A DNA stretch of 64,000 nt, taken from positions 186,001 to 250,000 of the forward strand of contig VZTI01003931.1 of assembly GCA_013397865.1 (NCBI GenBank). Direction: 5' to 3'. This document shows, one piece after another, positions 50,311 to 63,300 of this stretch. Positions within the stretch are counted from its first letter, which is position 1. Each line of letters starts with the position of its first letter. Origin of the DNA: Struthidea cinerea (lineage: Eukaryota; Chordata; Aves; Passeriformes; Corcoracidae). The translations under genes and the position numbers were made by a program. A model generated the notes under the pieces. The model had not been told where the DNA came from and ran no database searches. It worked only from the letters and a program-made list of their open reading frames with translations.

Positions 50311-51399
50311 TGGGTACTGTGTGTCTGTGGGAACTGCGGGCTCTTCTCTCGCCTTTCTGGCAAGCTACGCGTCCAGAATTTCCCTCGCCAAAAATTTGGA
50401 AAATGCCTCAGATGTGCCAGCGGGAATTCTTCTTTCCTTCTTGGCTTCTGCCTTCAAAGATTAGGAGATTTTAGAGTATCGGTTAGAAAATGCGAAAGTG
50501 ATTCAGGCTGTAGGTTATCATCCAGTCTTTCTGATTGTCCCTAGACAGCAGAAACGGTGTAATTACAGAATGAAAACAACCAAATAACGTGAAAAGCATA
50601 AATAGACCAACTGCTTAAAGAGTCAGAATGAGAACCAGGCAAACAACATTTAGTGCTTTCCTCAAAGAAGTAATCCTAGAGTTATTTACATAGATATGAA
50701 AATGACAGAATAAACTAAAGCTTTTGAGATTATTAGAATTATTTAAAATACAATTGCCGTGCGGAAATGTTACAGATTTGGCAAGGAAAGGAAAATGACC
50801 CTTCTTCAAGCTGAAAACTGTGACTGGTGTAGCCTTTTCTGAGTGTTGAAAAAGACCTGTCAAAAATTTCTTCTTGTGGTAACCTGTCTAATAATTTGTA
50901 CGTTTAAATTGGAAGGTGTGCGTCGCGCCCTAATGAAAGCGGTAGCTTGAAGGCTTTGATATAGAGCACCACAGTGCTCATATGGCTTACCTATTGATAT
51001 TATTCTTAGTAATTTAGTTAAAAAGGATAGGCTTCTAGTTTGGTTTAGAGGGAAAGAAAATAATCTGTAGAATGAACTAAATTTGCAAAACCTTTGCTAC
51101 GTTCAGAGTCTAATTTTCTAGTTTAGTTTCTAAATAGCAAAATTGCTCAGAATTAATTATAACTGTGATTGCGGCAGCCCTTACTTGTGCAAGTTGGCTG
51201 GGTTTCTGTGGGATTACTTCTGCAGGTAATACTCTGATGACTCAAGATAGCAGGATCAGGCCCATGGTCAGAAAGTTCCAGTGTGCAGCACCGTGTAGGG
51301 TTGTGCCCATTGGTGCTAATGAGATGTTTTGGACTTTGATAAGAGTAGAATGTGAGCTTGAGTCCAGATCTCTTGCATTTATTCAGCTATTGCTGGCTG
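50311..51399. other. Flank of the CpG island, no gene seen
   Basis: Composition drops to AT-rich immediately after the island, as in a first intron. No repeat or convincing exon was found. The 88-codon frame at 51165-51431 has no family resemblance. Confidence 0.45.
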
Positions 51400-51725
51400 G
51401 GTCACTGAACCCTGATCTTGCCTTCCCCTGAGGTCTGCAGTAAAATTTGCACTGACTTCAGTCCAGCCAAAAGGAGCTTCTCCTGTGTGCTTGTAGTTTT
51501 CAATCGCCTTAGGACAGGTTGAAGCTGCTGAGTGTCTTGGAGTTCAGGGCCTGAGTGAATGGGGATTGTACCTGCAACTATCAAGAATCAATGTGTTTTG
51601 CCTCAAATGCGAGATTAATTGAAAAAGAAGTATCATTTAATAGGCATATAAGTCTGTGCTCTGGATCCAGTCCTGAGCTCATAAAGTCCATGAGAGCTTT
51701 GCCATATATAAATGGAATAGCAAGA
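51400..51725. repeat. Possible ancient sauropsid interspersed repeat
   Basis: AAAGTCCATGAGAGCTTTGC followed by CAT...AATGGAA (about 51683-51715), and CCCTGATCTTGCCTTCC with GCACTGACTTCAGTCC (about 51411-51464), resemble the 'AAGTCAATGGGAGTTTTGCCATTGACTTCAATGG' and 'CCTGATCCTGCA' words common in old repeats of turtles and crocodilians. Similarity is short and interrupted. Confidence 0.25.
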
Positions 51726-54700
51726 CTTAAGGGTATAGGTGTGATTTGTCTTTTCCTTGTGCTTTATGGGTCCGCATTTCAAATATTTTGGGAGGTAAGA
51801 AATTCTTCCTGCTCACACTGAAACAGCGTTAGAGTAACTAGAGTAACAGAGCAAGTGCATGATATGTCAGCTCAAGAAATATCCTCCCGGCAGGAGAACT
51901 GGGATTTATAAAATTCAGCTGTATTCAGAAGTGCTAACTCAAGTGTCTAAAACCAGAGAAAATGTATTGCTTCATTTCAAAAGCACCTTTAGATGTTCAG
52001 TTAAATAATAAGGTACTTCTGAGTCTTGCTTTTAAGGATATTTCCTGTCACTTCACTAGGAATATTTATGAGAGTAACACAAGGGATACATGGCTCACTG
52101 GCAGGAAGATTTTAAACTTCTTAATGAAGTGGGTGATTTAAGTAAGAAGGAATATGGGTAGAAATATTTGTTGTTGCCACTTCAGTTAATCAGAAGATGA
52201 ACTAAGGAAGGTAGTTCCTCTCAGAGTGGTATACTGCATTTGTGATGACTTACAGGATTTGCATGTAACTTCTGTCCTTGTTGTCATCTGCATGCCTGGT
52301 CTTTGAATCAGCACTCATTAGAGAATGCAAATTAAATTAGTGTTCTGTGGCTAGCAAAATAATACCCCTAATTTTGCTTCATTCAGTAAGCTTTGTTCAT
52401 AAGCTTAGAGAAAGCTCTCGTGAAGCAATTTAGAAACTTACAATAGTGTTAAACAGAACCTTATTTCAAAATGGTGGTATTTTGAGCCAAGAATAAATTA
52501 TTTGAGTTCATAGAATATGTAACATTTACTTTGGCTTGTTTGGCCAAGAATTTTTAAATTAGTATTTTATTTACGAAAAGTAATCTCCAGAAAGCGCAAT
52601 TTTGATAGAGCACTTCAGTACTGGTATGAATCAAATGTCAGTATGTCTACAGAAAGTACAAGCAAAAAGGATATAGGAATTTCTCAGCACCTTCAATGAG
52701 TATTTTTAAAGGGACTACCATCTGTGAATACTTGCATGAACAAGGTATATCTTCTGCTCTTAAACACAGTGTGCTGTGGGTGAAGTAGCATCAAATTTAG
52801 AGATGTTCTGGTGAATTTAATCTCTGCTTCTAGTTTCAGTCCAGCTCTTTTCATAAGTAGTTTCTGTGCTTCCATCATTCTGGTGCAGTTTGTTGGTCTG
52901 GATGTGCAGCGGACTTGTGGGTGCATCCCAGAGGGAAAAAGAGTGTGATGTGCTATCGGTTTTACTCATTGCTTCATCAGAGCTCATGGTTCAGATAAAC
53001 AATTGCTGTGGAGCCCACTGTGGAGGAGGATCTCATTAGTTCACATTGCTTAAAGATGCATGATCCTGCTTCATGGAGATTTCTGTGGATGCTGGTGCCT
53101 GTGTCTGTACTTGTCACTGATGACCTGCACTGCTTATCCCTACAGACTCATCAGCGCCTGTTTGCTTTACACATTGCTTTACACACTTAGTTTGAACTTG
53201 GAAATGCAAACGCAATGCTCTCTGAACAAGAAAGTACCTTTTATTCCTCTCTCCCTGGATATTTAAATGCTCCACTGAGTATCTTCAGCAAGCAGATCTT
53301 CTTTAAAAACTGGCGTATTTCTGACTGACTTCCAAAATGGACATGGGGAAGTCCTTTTACCATGAGGATCATCCCTGCTCTTTGGTTCTGTTCTCCATCA
53401 GCAAGCAAAAGACAGTGGTTGAATTAAAATGGTGTTTCTTTCTCTGGAGGGTATGAACTTTTGTAGGGATGAAAAAAAGAGGTAGACCAATGGGAACAGA
53501 TTAAGAAGGCCAGATGCCCTCAAAACAGGGGAGAAGTAGAAGACAACAGGGAGAAAGTAGTGGCTGATCAGAGTAGTTTGACTCTTGAAGCTGAGGTGAT
53601 CAGTACTACAGCCCTCTGGCTCGGCTCCGTGCTGTGCCATGGATTTGTCATGGGCCTGCCATGGGCCTTCAGAAAAGATGTGGTGGTTGGTTTCAGTGGG
53701 ACTAGAAGCTTTGCTGAGGAATTAAATTTGGCTTTTTGTATCTCAGCTCCATTGACGGAAAGGAGATAAAAAAATGCCTCTTGAGGAAACGGTACTGGTA
53801 AAAGGCCTTTTCAAAGATACATTGAGCTGGATAATTGGACTTTTTACTTAAACAGAGATGAAAATTAGCACTACAGATCTTGACGTACTTGATTAAAGTT
53901 TACCTCTGCTTTTCAGAGTCAATTCAGTTAGCTAGTGTGTGTGTTTTAAGTGAATTTGGCACTTCATTAATAGCAGTTTCATAAAGCTGCTAACCTATCC
54001 TTTGAAAAGAAGAAAAAAGTTAATCTCTGCTTGCCAAATAATACTATAAAGATATGCTAATAAGAAAAAATGAAAGGTGATAGAAGTGAGTGACAACACA
54101 TAAATGGGATGCTACTCTGGCTTGGAAGCAGGAAAGCAAATGGAGACTATTTAATTATTTAAGGAATAAATGAAAAGTCCAGTTCTCAAGTGACAGTAAA
54201 AGGAGAGACAAACAGAATTTTAAAAGGTTAGGAAAGGGAAACAATGCGTAAAGAAAGGGAAGGGACCAAAGGGTCAGGGGATGGACTTAAAATTTCTGTG
54301 GAGTTTTCAGCTGGAAAATATTACCTGTATATTGTGGTGCTTACATAACAGCCAGTATTTTACTCAAATTGTAGAAGTTTGACACGTAGTGTTCTGGGGG
54401 GTCACTTCGTGTTCCCACTTCATCCTTCTGATGCACAACCTCAGTTGCTAGGACATGTGCTTTTAAAGACAGCATGTCTTAGGCGTTGGGCTGTCTTAAT
54501 AGGTTTACATTGTGGATGTTGTTAGTTTTAATGGTGCTATCATTTCCTTCTGTCAAAGTTGCTTCCTCCACCAAATCATGGCATTGATTTTAAATGGAGT
54601 ATTTTTTGCAGTTTACCAAAACTGGGTTACAAACTTTTGCAACTGTACTCACTTAAGATACTTTGTATGTCAGGATCATGAGTATTCAGCATTTTATTCG

Positions 54701-56650
54701 AAGTGTTTAATATGCATGCACTGGGAGTTAGTGGGACACATGAAAAGCATGTGAGGGCCGTTTCCCTCATGCAGATTACAAATGTGTATTGTTTTGGCAG
54801 AATTTGCTTCATGCAAAATATTGTTGTAATACTTAAAAAGTATACATTTTTATGTGCATGTGAATAATTTGCAGCAAAAAGGTGAAGCCTTTGGACATTC
54901 AAATGAATCTGTGGTGTTTGCCATTGTAAAGGCATTATAATTAAAAGAAGGAAGAGCACTGGGTGAACAGTGTTGAGTTCCTGCAAGTACTCCCTCACCT
55001 TTAAAAGCAAAGACAAATATTTCTTTCTCTTTAAAGAGGAACTGCAACAAAAATTTTGTGTGAAATTGCTTGGTGGGTCATATATAGTTAAGCAAGCAGG
55101 GGTGGTTGTACATCTTAGTGATGAAACTTCAGCTTATCAACATTAAAACCAAAATAAATTTAAGTTACTGGTGTTATAATTATTGGCTTTTTAACCTGTT
55201 TCTGTTCTGTGTTTGGAAATGAAAATAGGCAGAATCTCTTTAAACTTCCATTTCAATTATTTTTGTTTTTAATTCTTCACACAGCAATGTTTGTATGTAA
55301 TTTTTAATACACTCTTTTCTTAAAAAAAAACCCAACAAAAAAAGCAAAAACCCCAGAAAACCTTTTCTTACACTTCTAAAAACACTTCTGTAATGCTTTT
55401 TTTCACTCTGAGGATTTATTTGGAAATGTTGATGTTCTATTATACTTACCTTCATTTAGGCAAAAAATGGTATTTGCCAGGAGCAAAAATCATAAAATCA
55501 ATATGTGCAAATATAGGAGCTGCAGAAGAGGGAAAGTCCTCAATGGCAGGAGACTGTTCAGAAGACTGGAAATGGGTAAATCCAGGGGTCAGTCTTTATA
55601 GTAAATCTTGCTAAGCCAAGTTTGGTTTTGTTGTTTTGTTTTGTTTTGTTTTTTTTTTTCCTAGATGTACTGCAAATGTTCTTTGAAATTTATCTTGATT
55701 CATATGTTCTATTAAATGTAATTATTGTTATTAGTGTCAAAGGAGTGACCCTTACTTCTTTTCTCCTAAAATGAAGTTAACAGGCTAATTCTGCCATTGC
55801 AACTTCAAAGAGCGTGGTAATGTTTCTAAACGTCCTTTTTGCCCTTGTTTTCAGCTTTGTTGACACCAAGTCATTGAGATGAGAATTGGTGACTTTTGAA
55901 GAGTCTATTATTAAAAAAGTTTGTAATAGAGTATTACTGCTTGTGAATGTGTGTCAGTCCCAGTCTGCATAAGCACTAAAAGGGAAGGTATGTATCATAG
56001 GAGATCTGCTTCTGAGTACTCATTTGCAGGTTTTGTTGTTTTCTGGGTGTGCCTGGTCCTGTTCTCTACGTGGGAGTACCAATTTTCACTCTGCTGCTGC
56101 AAGGACATCTCCTCTTTTAAAGCTGAGAGATTCCAAACTGGAATCTTTCCCAGAGGAATGGTCTACATCATGTTATAAAATGAGATACAAGTGGGAAATT
56201 TTGGTTTCTAGGATCTTTTAACTTGGAGTGAAACGACTCCTCAAACTTCAGATCACAGTGTTTCTCAGACCTTTAGTTGTCACTTGTAACACACTGCATA
56301 TAACCAAAGCACACAATTCAAATAGAGCAAGAATATCTCTGCTTTGAGTGAAAAGCAGCACATGGATGACAGCATGCAATCCAGGTAATCCTTTCTTTCC
56401 CTGTATGTTTTGAGGCTGCAGAGCTGACATGTCATGTCCCTATACACCGGATTTGTGATCCCATTATTGGTTATAAGCAAGACTGTTGTCATTGAAAGGT
56501 TAATAATTTCTGTTCAGAAAATGTATTGGTCGTTTCCTCCTTCCAGAGTCTTTCACAGGTTTTGTCCTTTGACAGAAAACATTTTATCTGCACTCTGCTC
56601 ATCATTTCCATCAATTACTTGGTATACTCATTTGTGTCTCTGATGCATAG
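51726..56650. other. Gene-poor stretch, probably intronic or intergenic
   Basis: No exon could be supported. Simple sequence: a TTTTG-rich tract at about 55622-55662 and an A-rich stretch near 55321-55355. A hAT-like terminal word (CAGTGTTTCTCAGACCTTT near 56257) is noted but has no partner end. The 129-codon minus frame at 54627-55016 has no family resemblance. Confidence 0.45.
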
Positions 56651-56846
56651 TGGGTGTTAGGAATAATTTCTTGACTGAAAGGGTTATCAAGCCTTGGAAC
56701 AGGTGTCTGAGTCACCACCCTTGTAGGTGTTTAGAAGACTTATAGATAAGGCACTTGGGGACATGGTTTAGTGGTGGACTTGGCAGTGCTGAGTTAACAG
56801 TTGGACTCAAAGATCTTTTCCAACCTAAATGATTCTATGATTCTAT
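56651..56846 (+). repeat. CR1 LINE 3' end fragment, sense
   Basis: GTGTTAGGAATAATTTCTTG, ACTGAAAGGGTTATCAAGCC, GGCACTTGGGGACATGGTTT and TCTTTTCCAACCTAAATGAT follow the avian CR1 3' UTR in order. The end is the characteristic ATTCTATGATTCTAT repeat at about 56832-56846. About 196 bp remain, 5'-truncated, with small internal losses (the 'CCCAGGGAGGTGGTGGAG' portion is shortened). It lies about 100 bp from the hAT relic. Confidence 0.92.
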
Positions 56847-56949
56847 AAATACTTATTTTGCTAGAGTAGGACTTGACAGGATTTAGACATGCTAGAAACC
56901 TAAATCTTTGGCTCAGGAAACAATCCTGATGGATACAAATGGTATTTCA

Positions 56950-57345
56950 ATAACTTTCAATCCAAAAATGTTTCTTGCAAAGCGACAGGACTGTGCTTCT
57001 TGCCAGTCATGGCAGGTGCTCCATCTGTACAAATACCACCTAGTTTGAACGAGTCAAGCTTAAGGGGTTTTTTTGCACTATCTACCACATTTTCAACAAA
57101 TTTCTTTCTGTTCTCTGAACAAGCGTGAGGCAGCAGTGTGGAATGAAATGGACAGAGGCCAACCAATTACTTAATTATAGTAGATTTTTTTTTAACACGT
57201 TGAAAAACAACAATCAGCTGTGCAGTGTCAGTAGCATTGCAACTTCCCATGGTTGTGAGCAAAAAAGAGAAAAAATTGCATGAATCTGTTAAAAATTGAA
57301 ATTTTGTATTGTCTTGTGTTGTTGTGTTGTCTAATGCCATCTCAG
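56950..57345 (-). pseudogene. Relic of a hAT (Charlie/ZBED-like) transposase
   Basis: Two adjacent minus-strand frames match successive parts of a hAT transposase. The upstream one (57167-57361) has DSCNFFSF and SCNATDTAQLIVVFQRV, equivalent to the 'FFSLALDESCDATDTAQL.IF.RGV' block. The downstream one (56957-57166) has KLGGICTDGAPAMTGKK followed by VALQE, the 'L.GI.TDGAPAMTG' block with a catalytic-type Asp. They are separated by a stop (ATTAAGTAATTGG region, about 57164-57178) and frame changes. The upstream block has lost its usual 'LDES' residues. N-terminal BED finger and C-terminal dimerisation domain are not seen. It is a dead DNA-transposon fragment, not a domesticated gene, given the stops. 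Confidence 0.65.
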
Positions 57346-57361
57346 CCCTTCCCATTGTCAT

Positions 57362-60300
57362 GCTGTGTGAACAGCTATGAACATATCAGCTGTGTGCTGT
57401 TCTTTCAGCCTGGTTTGTGCAGCAATAATTGATGTACCCTCTTGTATTCAGGCTTTGTTGTCTGAGAACAGCCCTTTCTCACGAGCTTGCCATGAGGGAT
57501 ATTTGCTGTTACACCTTTGTCACTGATTTCAGCTCACAGATGTGTATTTATTTTTTCCATGTAAAAAGCTGTCATGCTAGGGATCTTTCTTGAGATGAAG
57601 TCTGACCACAGGTCATATCCAATAAAATACATTTTTCATTACTTTCACAATTAGTTTGTATAAAAGTACCATTCCAGTCTGGACTTTCGGTGTGACTGTA
57701 TCACCACAGACGTAGTTCTACAGATCCTGTCCGTTCTCCAAAGAACTTTCCTGAGAGAAACAATCTCTATGCAGTGTCAGCTCCGTGCACTGTCGTCTTA
57801 GTTTTTTTTTTTGCTGTGACATGGCATGACTTGGCAGGCAATGCTTTGATGATAAGTAAATGGATTTAAAAAGCTTATGGATGTTTGAGTTAACTGGAAA
57901 ATCATTAGAAAACCATGAGGTGAGTGAGGATGTTGCAGGTTGCACAGGTCCTTTATTTTCCCCATGCTGTGGGGTTGCAGAGCAGGTGTTCTGTGGGCTC
58001 CCAAAAGGAGTCTTGTTGACTGGAATTAGTGTGTCTTGGTTCTTGTTTCATTGAAGCAATTTTTAATCTGTGAGCTAAGACTGCTAGTTTTAAACTCTGA
58101 TTCTTGAAGCTGTGGAGTGCAGCTTTGAATACCGAGTAAATGCTTGGGCAGCTGCAAAGGGAGACTAAAATACTATCAGGCTTGCAGAGCAGATCTTCAT
58201 TAATGTAAAGCATTGGTGAGCTAGGGGCTGATTCTGTGACCTCATGTGTTTTTCCATTTACTTGGCTGCTCCAAGTAGCCTCCTCCATTTCCTGTGCATC
58301 CACAGTTTCCCCAAATTATTTTTTTTAAAGGTATATTGTTGCCTTTCTTCTAAAAATATTTAAGGCAAGGAGTTAGACTGTTGAATTTAAAAAATAACGG
58401 TATTGTAGTAGAATTTATGTCCTTGTAGATGTGATGTGTGTAAGAGGAGCTAATGTGACTCTAAAAGCATTTGATTTCAGCCCTTCTGACACTGCATTTT
58501 GGACCAGTCAGTTGCAGGTAAAGGGCACTGACAGGGTAACATTTTAGTGACTTTAAATACCACAGCTGACAGAGAAAGATTGAATTTTTAAGGTTCAGCT
58601 ATCAGGGAAGTGCACTTCAGTATTGCCATCTAGAAAAGAAAAAAAAAACAAAATATGTTTGGTTTTAATTACAGATACTGAGCTTGTTGTGGTCAGTTGA
58701 TGCAGAGGTAGGCTGACTGCAGGAGTGAAAAGTTTGTGGTAGTAAAAATTGGAGATTGGTGAGAGGTGGGCTTCTTGCTGTCACTGATACTGCTCGGATT
58801 CACTGTTTTCACTTACATACCTGACTGTTCTTGGAATTACCTAGCAGCATTTTGCATGGAAGAGTTGCTCCTGGAAATAGTTTCAATCTGAGAAATTATT
58901 CGTAAACTTTGACCCTCTTCTGGTATGACTTAGACTAGATGGTTTTATTTGACAACTTAATAGTTGTACCTAAGCTGCCTCTAAAATATTTTGCACTTGA
59001 ACTTTATTAGTCTCGAATATATTACTTTTTCAAATGAATTTTTATAGTTCTTACTAAATAAAGGATGAACCTGGAAAAAGGAAATTAAAAGCGAGTGATC
59101 TGTGTCTTCACTTCCAAAACAAATGCAATATAAATAATTACATTCTTTTCAACATTTTCACACCAGGATGGGAAAAAAGAAAAACCCCGTCTGTGTAAAC
59201 CGTCTGAAACCTGTTTCCTGTGCCACTGCCTGTACTTCATCGGGTACAGAGTTACCAGAGAGAAATGGTGTCTACCTTTGATGCGATAAGGAGGATATCG
59301 CTATTCAGTGATTGTGGCAACAGGCAAAGGAAACACTGGGCTGAGTGCCAGGTGCCCCGCACTGGGTCTCAGTGCCAGTGTTGCAGAAGGACATGGGTGT
59401 TCACAGGCTCTCTGTGAACCTCCTCACCACAAGGACAGGGTGCACCTATGGCCACATCTGACCACAGCTTTGGGGTGCCCCTCTTTTCTTTAGAGTCTCT
59501 GTGGGACATTGCAAAGTTCACCTTGCATCCTTTTGCTGTGTTGTAGTTCCCCATAATGGTGAAAGCCTTTAATTTTTCATTAGGGATTTGACCCTTGGTT
59601 CATTTGAAGGGTGAACTTGATTTCCTTGCCCCTAGAGAAAAAAACCCCAAATAAACAAACTAAGCAAAAGCACCGGCCACTGTCAGTACTAATTCATCAG
59701 CTGGGTTGATGCTCTTCAGCTTGGGTTTGCACGTCAGGATTTAGGGAAGACGGAATGAGAGGGAAGTGCTGTCTATAAAGACCTGGCAGGGATGTACCAG
59801 ATAAAATACCCATATGAGAAGGCTCATCTGAGGAGATGAAGGGCAGAAAACCAGAACCCACAGAAACGTTTCCTTTAAGGTTTATACTTCTGGTGCGAGG
59901 TAAAAGATAAAACGTGCCACTAATACTACAGCATGCCCTTGCTAAGCCTACAGCTGCTTTCGTGGCAGCCCCTATGGAGGCATTTTGCTGGGCCCTGAGA
60001 AAACAAGTGTTTTGGACATGCACAGGTCATGAGGATTTGTCAAGGCTGAGACATGAACACTGATGCAAAGGGCAAGTCATGGAGCTGTTAATGCTTCCAG
60101 GGAGACATCTTAGGCAGGAGCTCACAGTCTCTGGGCTCACAGCCGTGTGATGGGCTCACAGCTGTCAGCAGTGATGGGTGTCCCTTAAAAGTCTGGTCAA
60201 GAGCTGAGCTTTTCTACAAAAGTGGAGTTTCTTTATAGGTTGGGTGGCTGGTCCAGGGTGAAAAAGGAATAATGGCAAGTTTAGTTATTCTGCTGCTGCC

Positions 60301-63300
60301 AAATTTAGTTATGCTTACTGCAATCTAAAATACCAGTTTGACTGTTAACATTAATATTGTCAGTGTAAGTTGATGGTGTTTTTAATTGGTGTTGTTTTCA
60401 TAAGGCCTTCAAGGTTGTGATTGAGGACTACAGGAGGGCTTTTCCAAAACCTTACTGAGCAAAAGTGCTCAATTCTTTTTCCTTAGTCAGTGGCATGGTG
60501 TAGGGGAGGACGGGTAGGTGAGATTTCAGTGTTCTCAGCACTGGTTGGAAGGGAGTCCCCATGTGACGTTTTGCAATATGTGTTTATATTTTCTAATTTG
60601 CCAGGCATTTCTCCTTTGTTTTGTTTTGCTTCCCCAGTACTTTTAAAATCTTGTTCTAATTTTCCTCCGAACCAAAGTGATGTTTAAAGAACGAAGTCCA
60701 TTAGAGATGTTGGTACAACAAAGAAAAAAATTCTTACAAGAGGCTTAGGAAGTCTGAAATGGGAGGTGAATAGTTCTTTTCCTTTCTCAGGGGAAAATGG
60801 TCATTCTAAGTAAGAAGGTAAAGTGTTCTCAGGTGACAGAAGAGTCTTCAAAATGCTTAAACAAGTACAACACCTCTGCATTTCCCAATCATGGGGGAAA
60901 GATGTTTTATTATAGCATAGAACCGTAGTAAGTTAAGAAAAGATAAATTTTGTGTAATTTTCCTTGAAAGTATTTCAATACTAATGGGAATCTTTACAGT
61001 CCCTAAACTTTCTAGTGTTTTCTTTTTATCCTGCTGTCTTCCCTTTTCATTGCTGCTGCTCTCAGAAAAAGCTGTTTTCCCCTCTCTTTGAGGTGTCAGC
61101 TACACAGGACTCTTCTTCCCGTGCACCAACTTGACACTTTATGTGGGCTAAGGCTTGCATGAAGCAGGGCAGCAAAAATCTTTCAGTGCAGGTGCCTGGA
61201 GCTGGCCTTCCTGTGCTGTTGCTGAATCTGATGGATGGGTCTGCTGGGGAAGAAGCTGGATTTTTATGAGAGGAAACCACGGGAATATGCCTAGGTTCAG
61301 ACCTGAATCTGGGGTTGTACGGAGGTTGTGATTAGATTGGTATTTGGTTTGGAAACATCAATATTGTGGATTTATTTTTCTTTCTTTGCTTGAGAATCAC
61401 TCATATTTAAATATTTTAGGTAAACCTGCATCTGAGCTTGGTGGAATTGCTTTGATTTGTGTGGGTGTAAGGCATAGTAGATTTATGTCCATAATGTGCA
61501 TGCTGTCCCAGTTTTTTACAGATTTATGCAAAATCATAATGAAAACACCTTGAGAATGGATGTTATTTGTACTGATTTGAACACAGCATATTTCCAGATA
61601 GGAAGTGAGGTATTGTTCCTAACTTGCGATATAAAAATACTTGAAATAACTGTTTCTGGGGCTTTGGTATTATCTATTGAATTCATATCTACCCTTGTCA
61701 TCTGACAGGCTACTCAAACAAGACTCTGCTCAAAGTGATAGAGGTGACAGTCATACAATGCATTTCATTCCTGCTGAGCCCTGTTATGTGGTTAGTCTGG
61801 GGAGATTGGGATCTTGCTTCAGTCATTCAAGGGCAGTCCTTTGGAAGCGATTTGCAGAATATGTAATTGTGTCCATAAATCCCTCGCTCCCCCCTGCAAA
61901 TAGGGTAGAATTTCTGTTGCATCCCTACTGTGTGGAGGAAGCAGCACTTTCCTTTTTTTTTTTGTTTTTTTTTGGCTTGTTCCCTCCTTTTTCAAACCCC
62001 AGCAGTTGCAGTGAATTCCTTCTGCCACTGGCTGTGCTTTCCTTCCTCTGCAGTGTTGTTATGTAGAATTGCTTCTGTGTTCTGTCAGTGTTTGACCCCT
62101 TCCAGCTGGCAGTGAATCGAAGAAATCGTACATATGGACCCAAACTCTGCCCTCAGCTACACTTGTGAAAACCTGTGGCATTATACGGTTGGCTTGGAAA
62201 GGCTTGAGAAATCCCATGAGATCCACTCTGTTGAAAGTTGCTCTGTAAATGTTAGACAGGGCTGTTGTTTTTGTTCTAGTACATTTTACTTTAAAGCTGT
62301 ACCTGAGCTGCAGTCGATGATACTGTTTCATAACACTGAAAAAGAGGGACAGATCTGGAGTATGAGATGTGCTGTGCTGTCAGTGGAGTTTGTCACTGAA
62401 GCTGTCGTAGCTGGGCGCCACGGCAGGGTCTGTGCTGCGAGAAAGACGTGCTCAGTGGCCTTCTGGTTCTTGGAAGCGTTCAAGCCACTGGTCACCATGG
62501 ACCCGTCCTCCTCAAAAGCTCGATCTCCTTTGGGAAAGAACCAGGGCCATCTGCTAGTGGGGCTGGCAGCAGTGATGCCCAGCACCCTGAGGCATCTTGG
62601 TGGATGCTGACCTTGCACGAGAGTGAGTCCTAGGCAGCAGAGGATGTTTCTTCTGGGCCAAGAAAACTGTGTTTAGATCTGACATGTTGCTAGCATCATC
62701 CAGCACAGGGCTGAGGAACCCCTTTGGTCTTCAGGCTCTGGGGACACTCTGGGGACTGGCCTGTGGTGGTGTAGCTGAGCGCCCTGTCACTGTGAAACAC
62801 AGTGTACATAGAGATGTTTGTTGCTGTATGGATGGGCCCATATGATCCTTTTGCTTCATGTTTAGTGCAGAACCACAGGGAATAATGTTCAGCCTGTAGG
62901 CAGATACTGTACGGACACAGCGTCTTTGACTCATGCTGATCTTTGCCAGTGTGGAGGATACTTCATGCAGCTGGTCCACAAATAACCAAAGAGCTTGAAT
63001 AGTTGTATAATTCTTGTTTTAAAAAGTCTTACAGTGATAGTCCTGAGCAGACTGAAGTTGCAGTCAAAAAAGCCCTGCCCTGAGTCTTTACTTTAATTCT
63101 TGGTTTCTGTGTCTTGGGATCCTATGGAGACAAGGAAACAAATTATGAGATGTGAGGGAGGTAAGCAGAAGATATCATGACTGATATTATACACACCTCC
63201 AGGACTGTCATTGGGTATTTTTATCTACTTCTAATTTTTGGAAAATTTTCAAAAAGAAGAGTTCTATGTATTTTTTTCCAGACTGAATGGAAATTTTGCC

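Noticed and set aside
56250..56280. CAGTGTTTCTCA word resembling a hAT/Charlie terminal repeat
   Set aside because: No matching inverted end or 8-bp target duplication was found on either side of the transposase relic.
62303..62335. 33-nt minus-strand microexon (CTTTTTCAG acceptor, CAG|GTAC donor)
   Set aside because: Too short to distinguish from chance in 64 kb; no neighbouring exon or conservation evidence.
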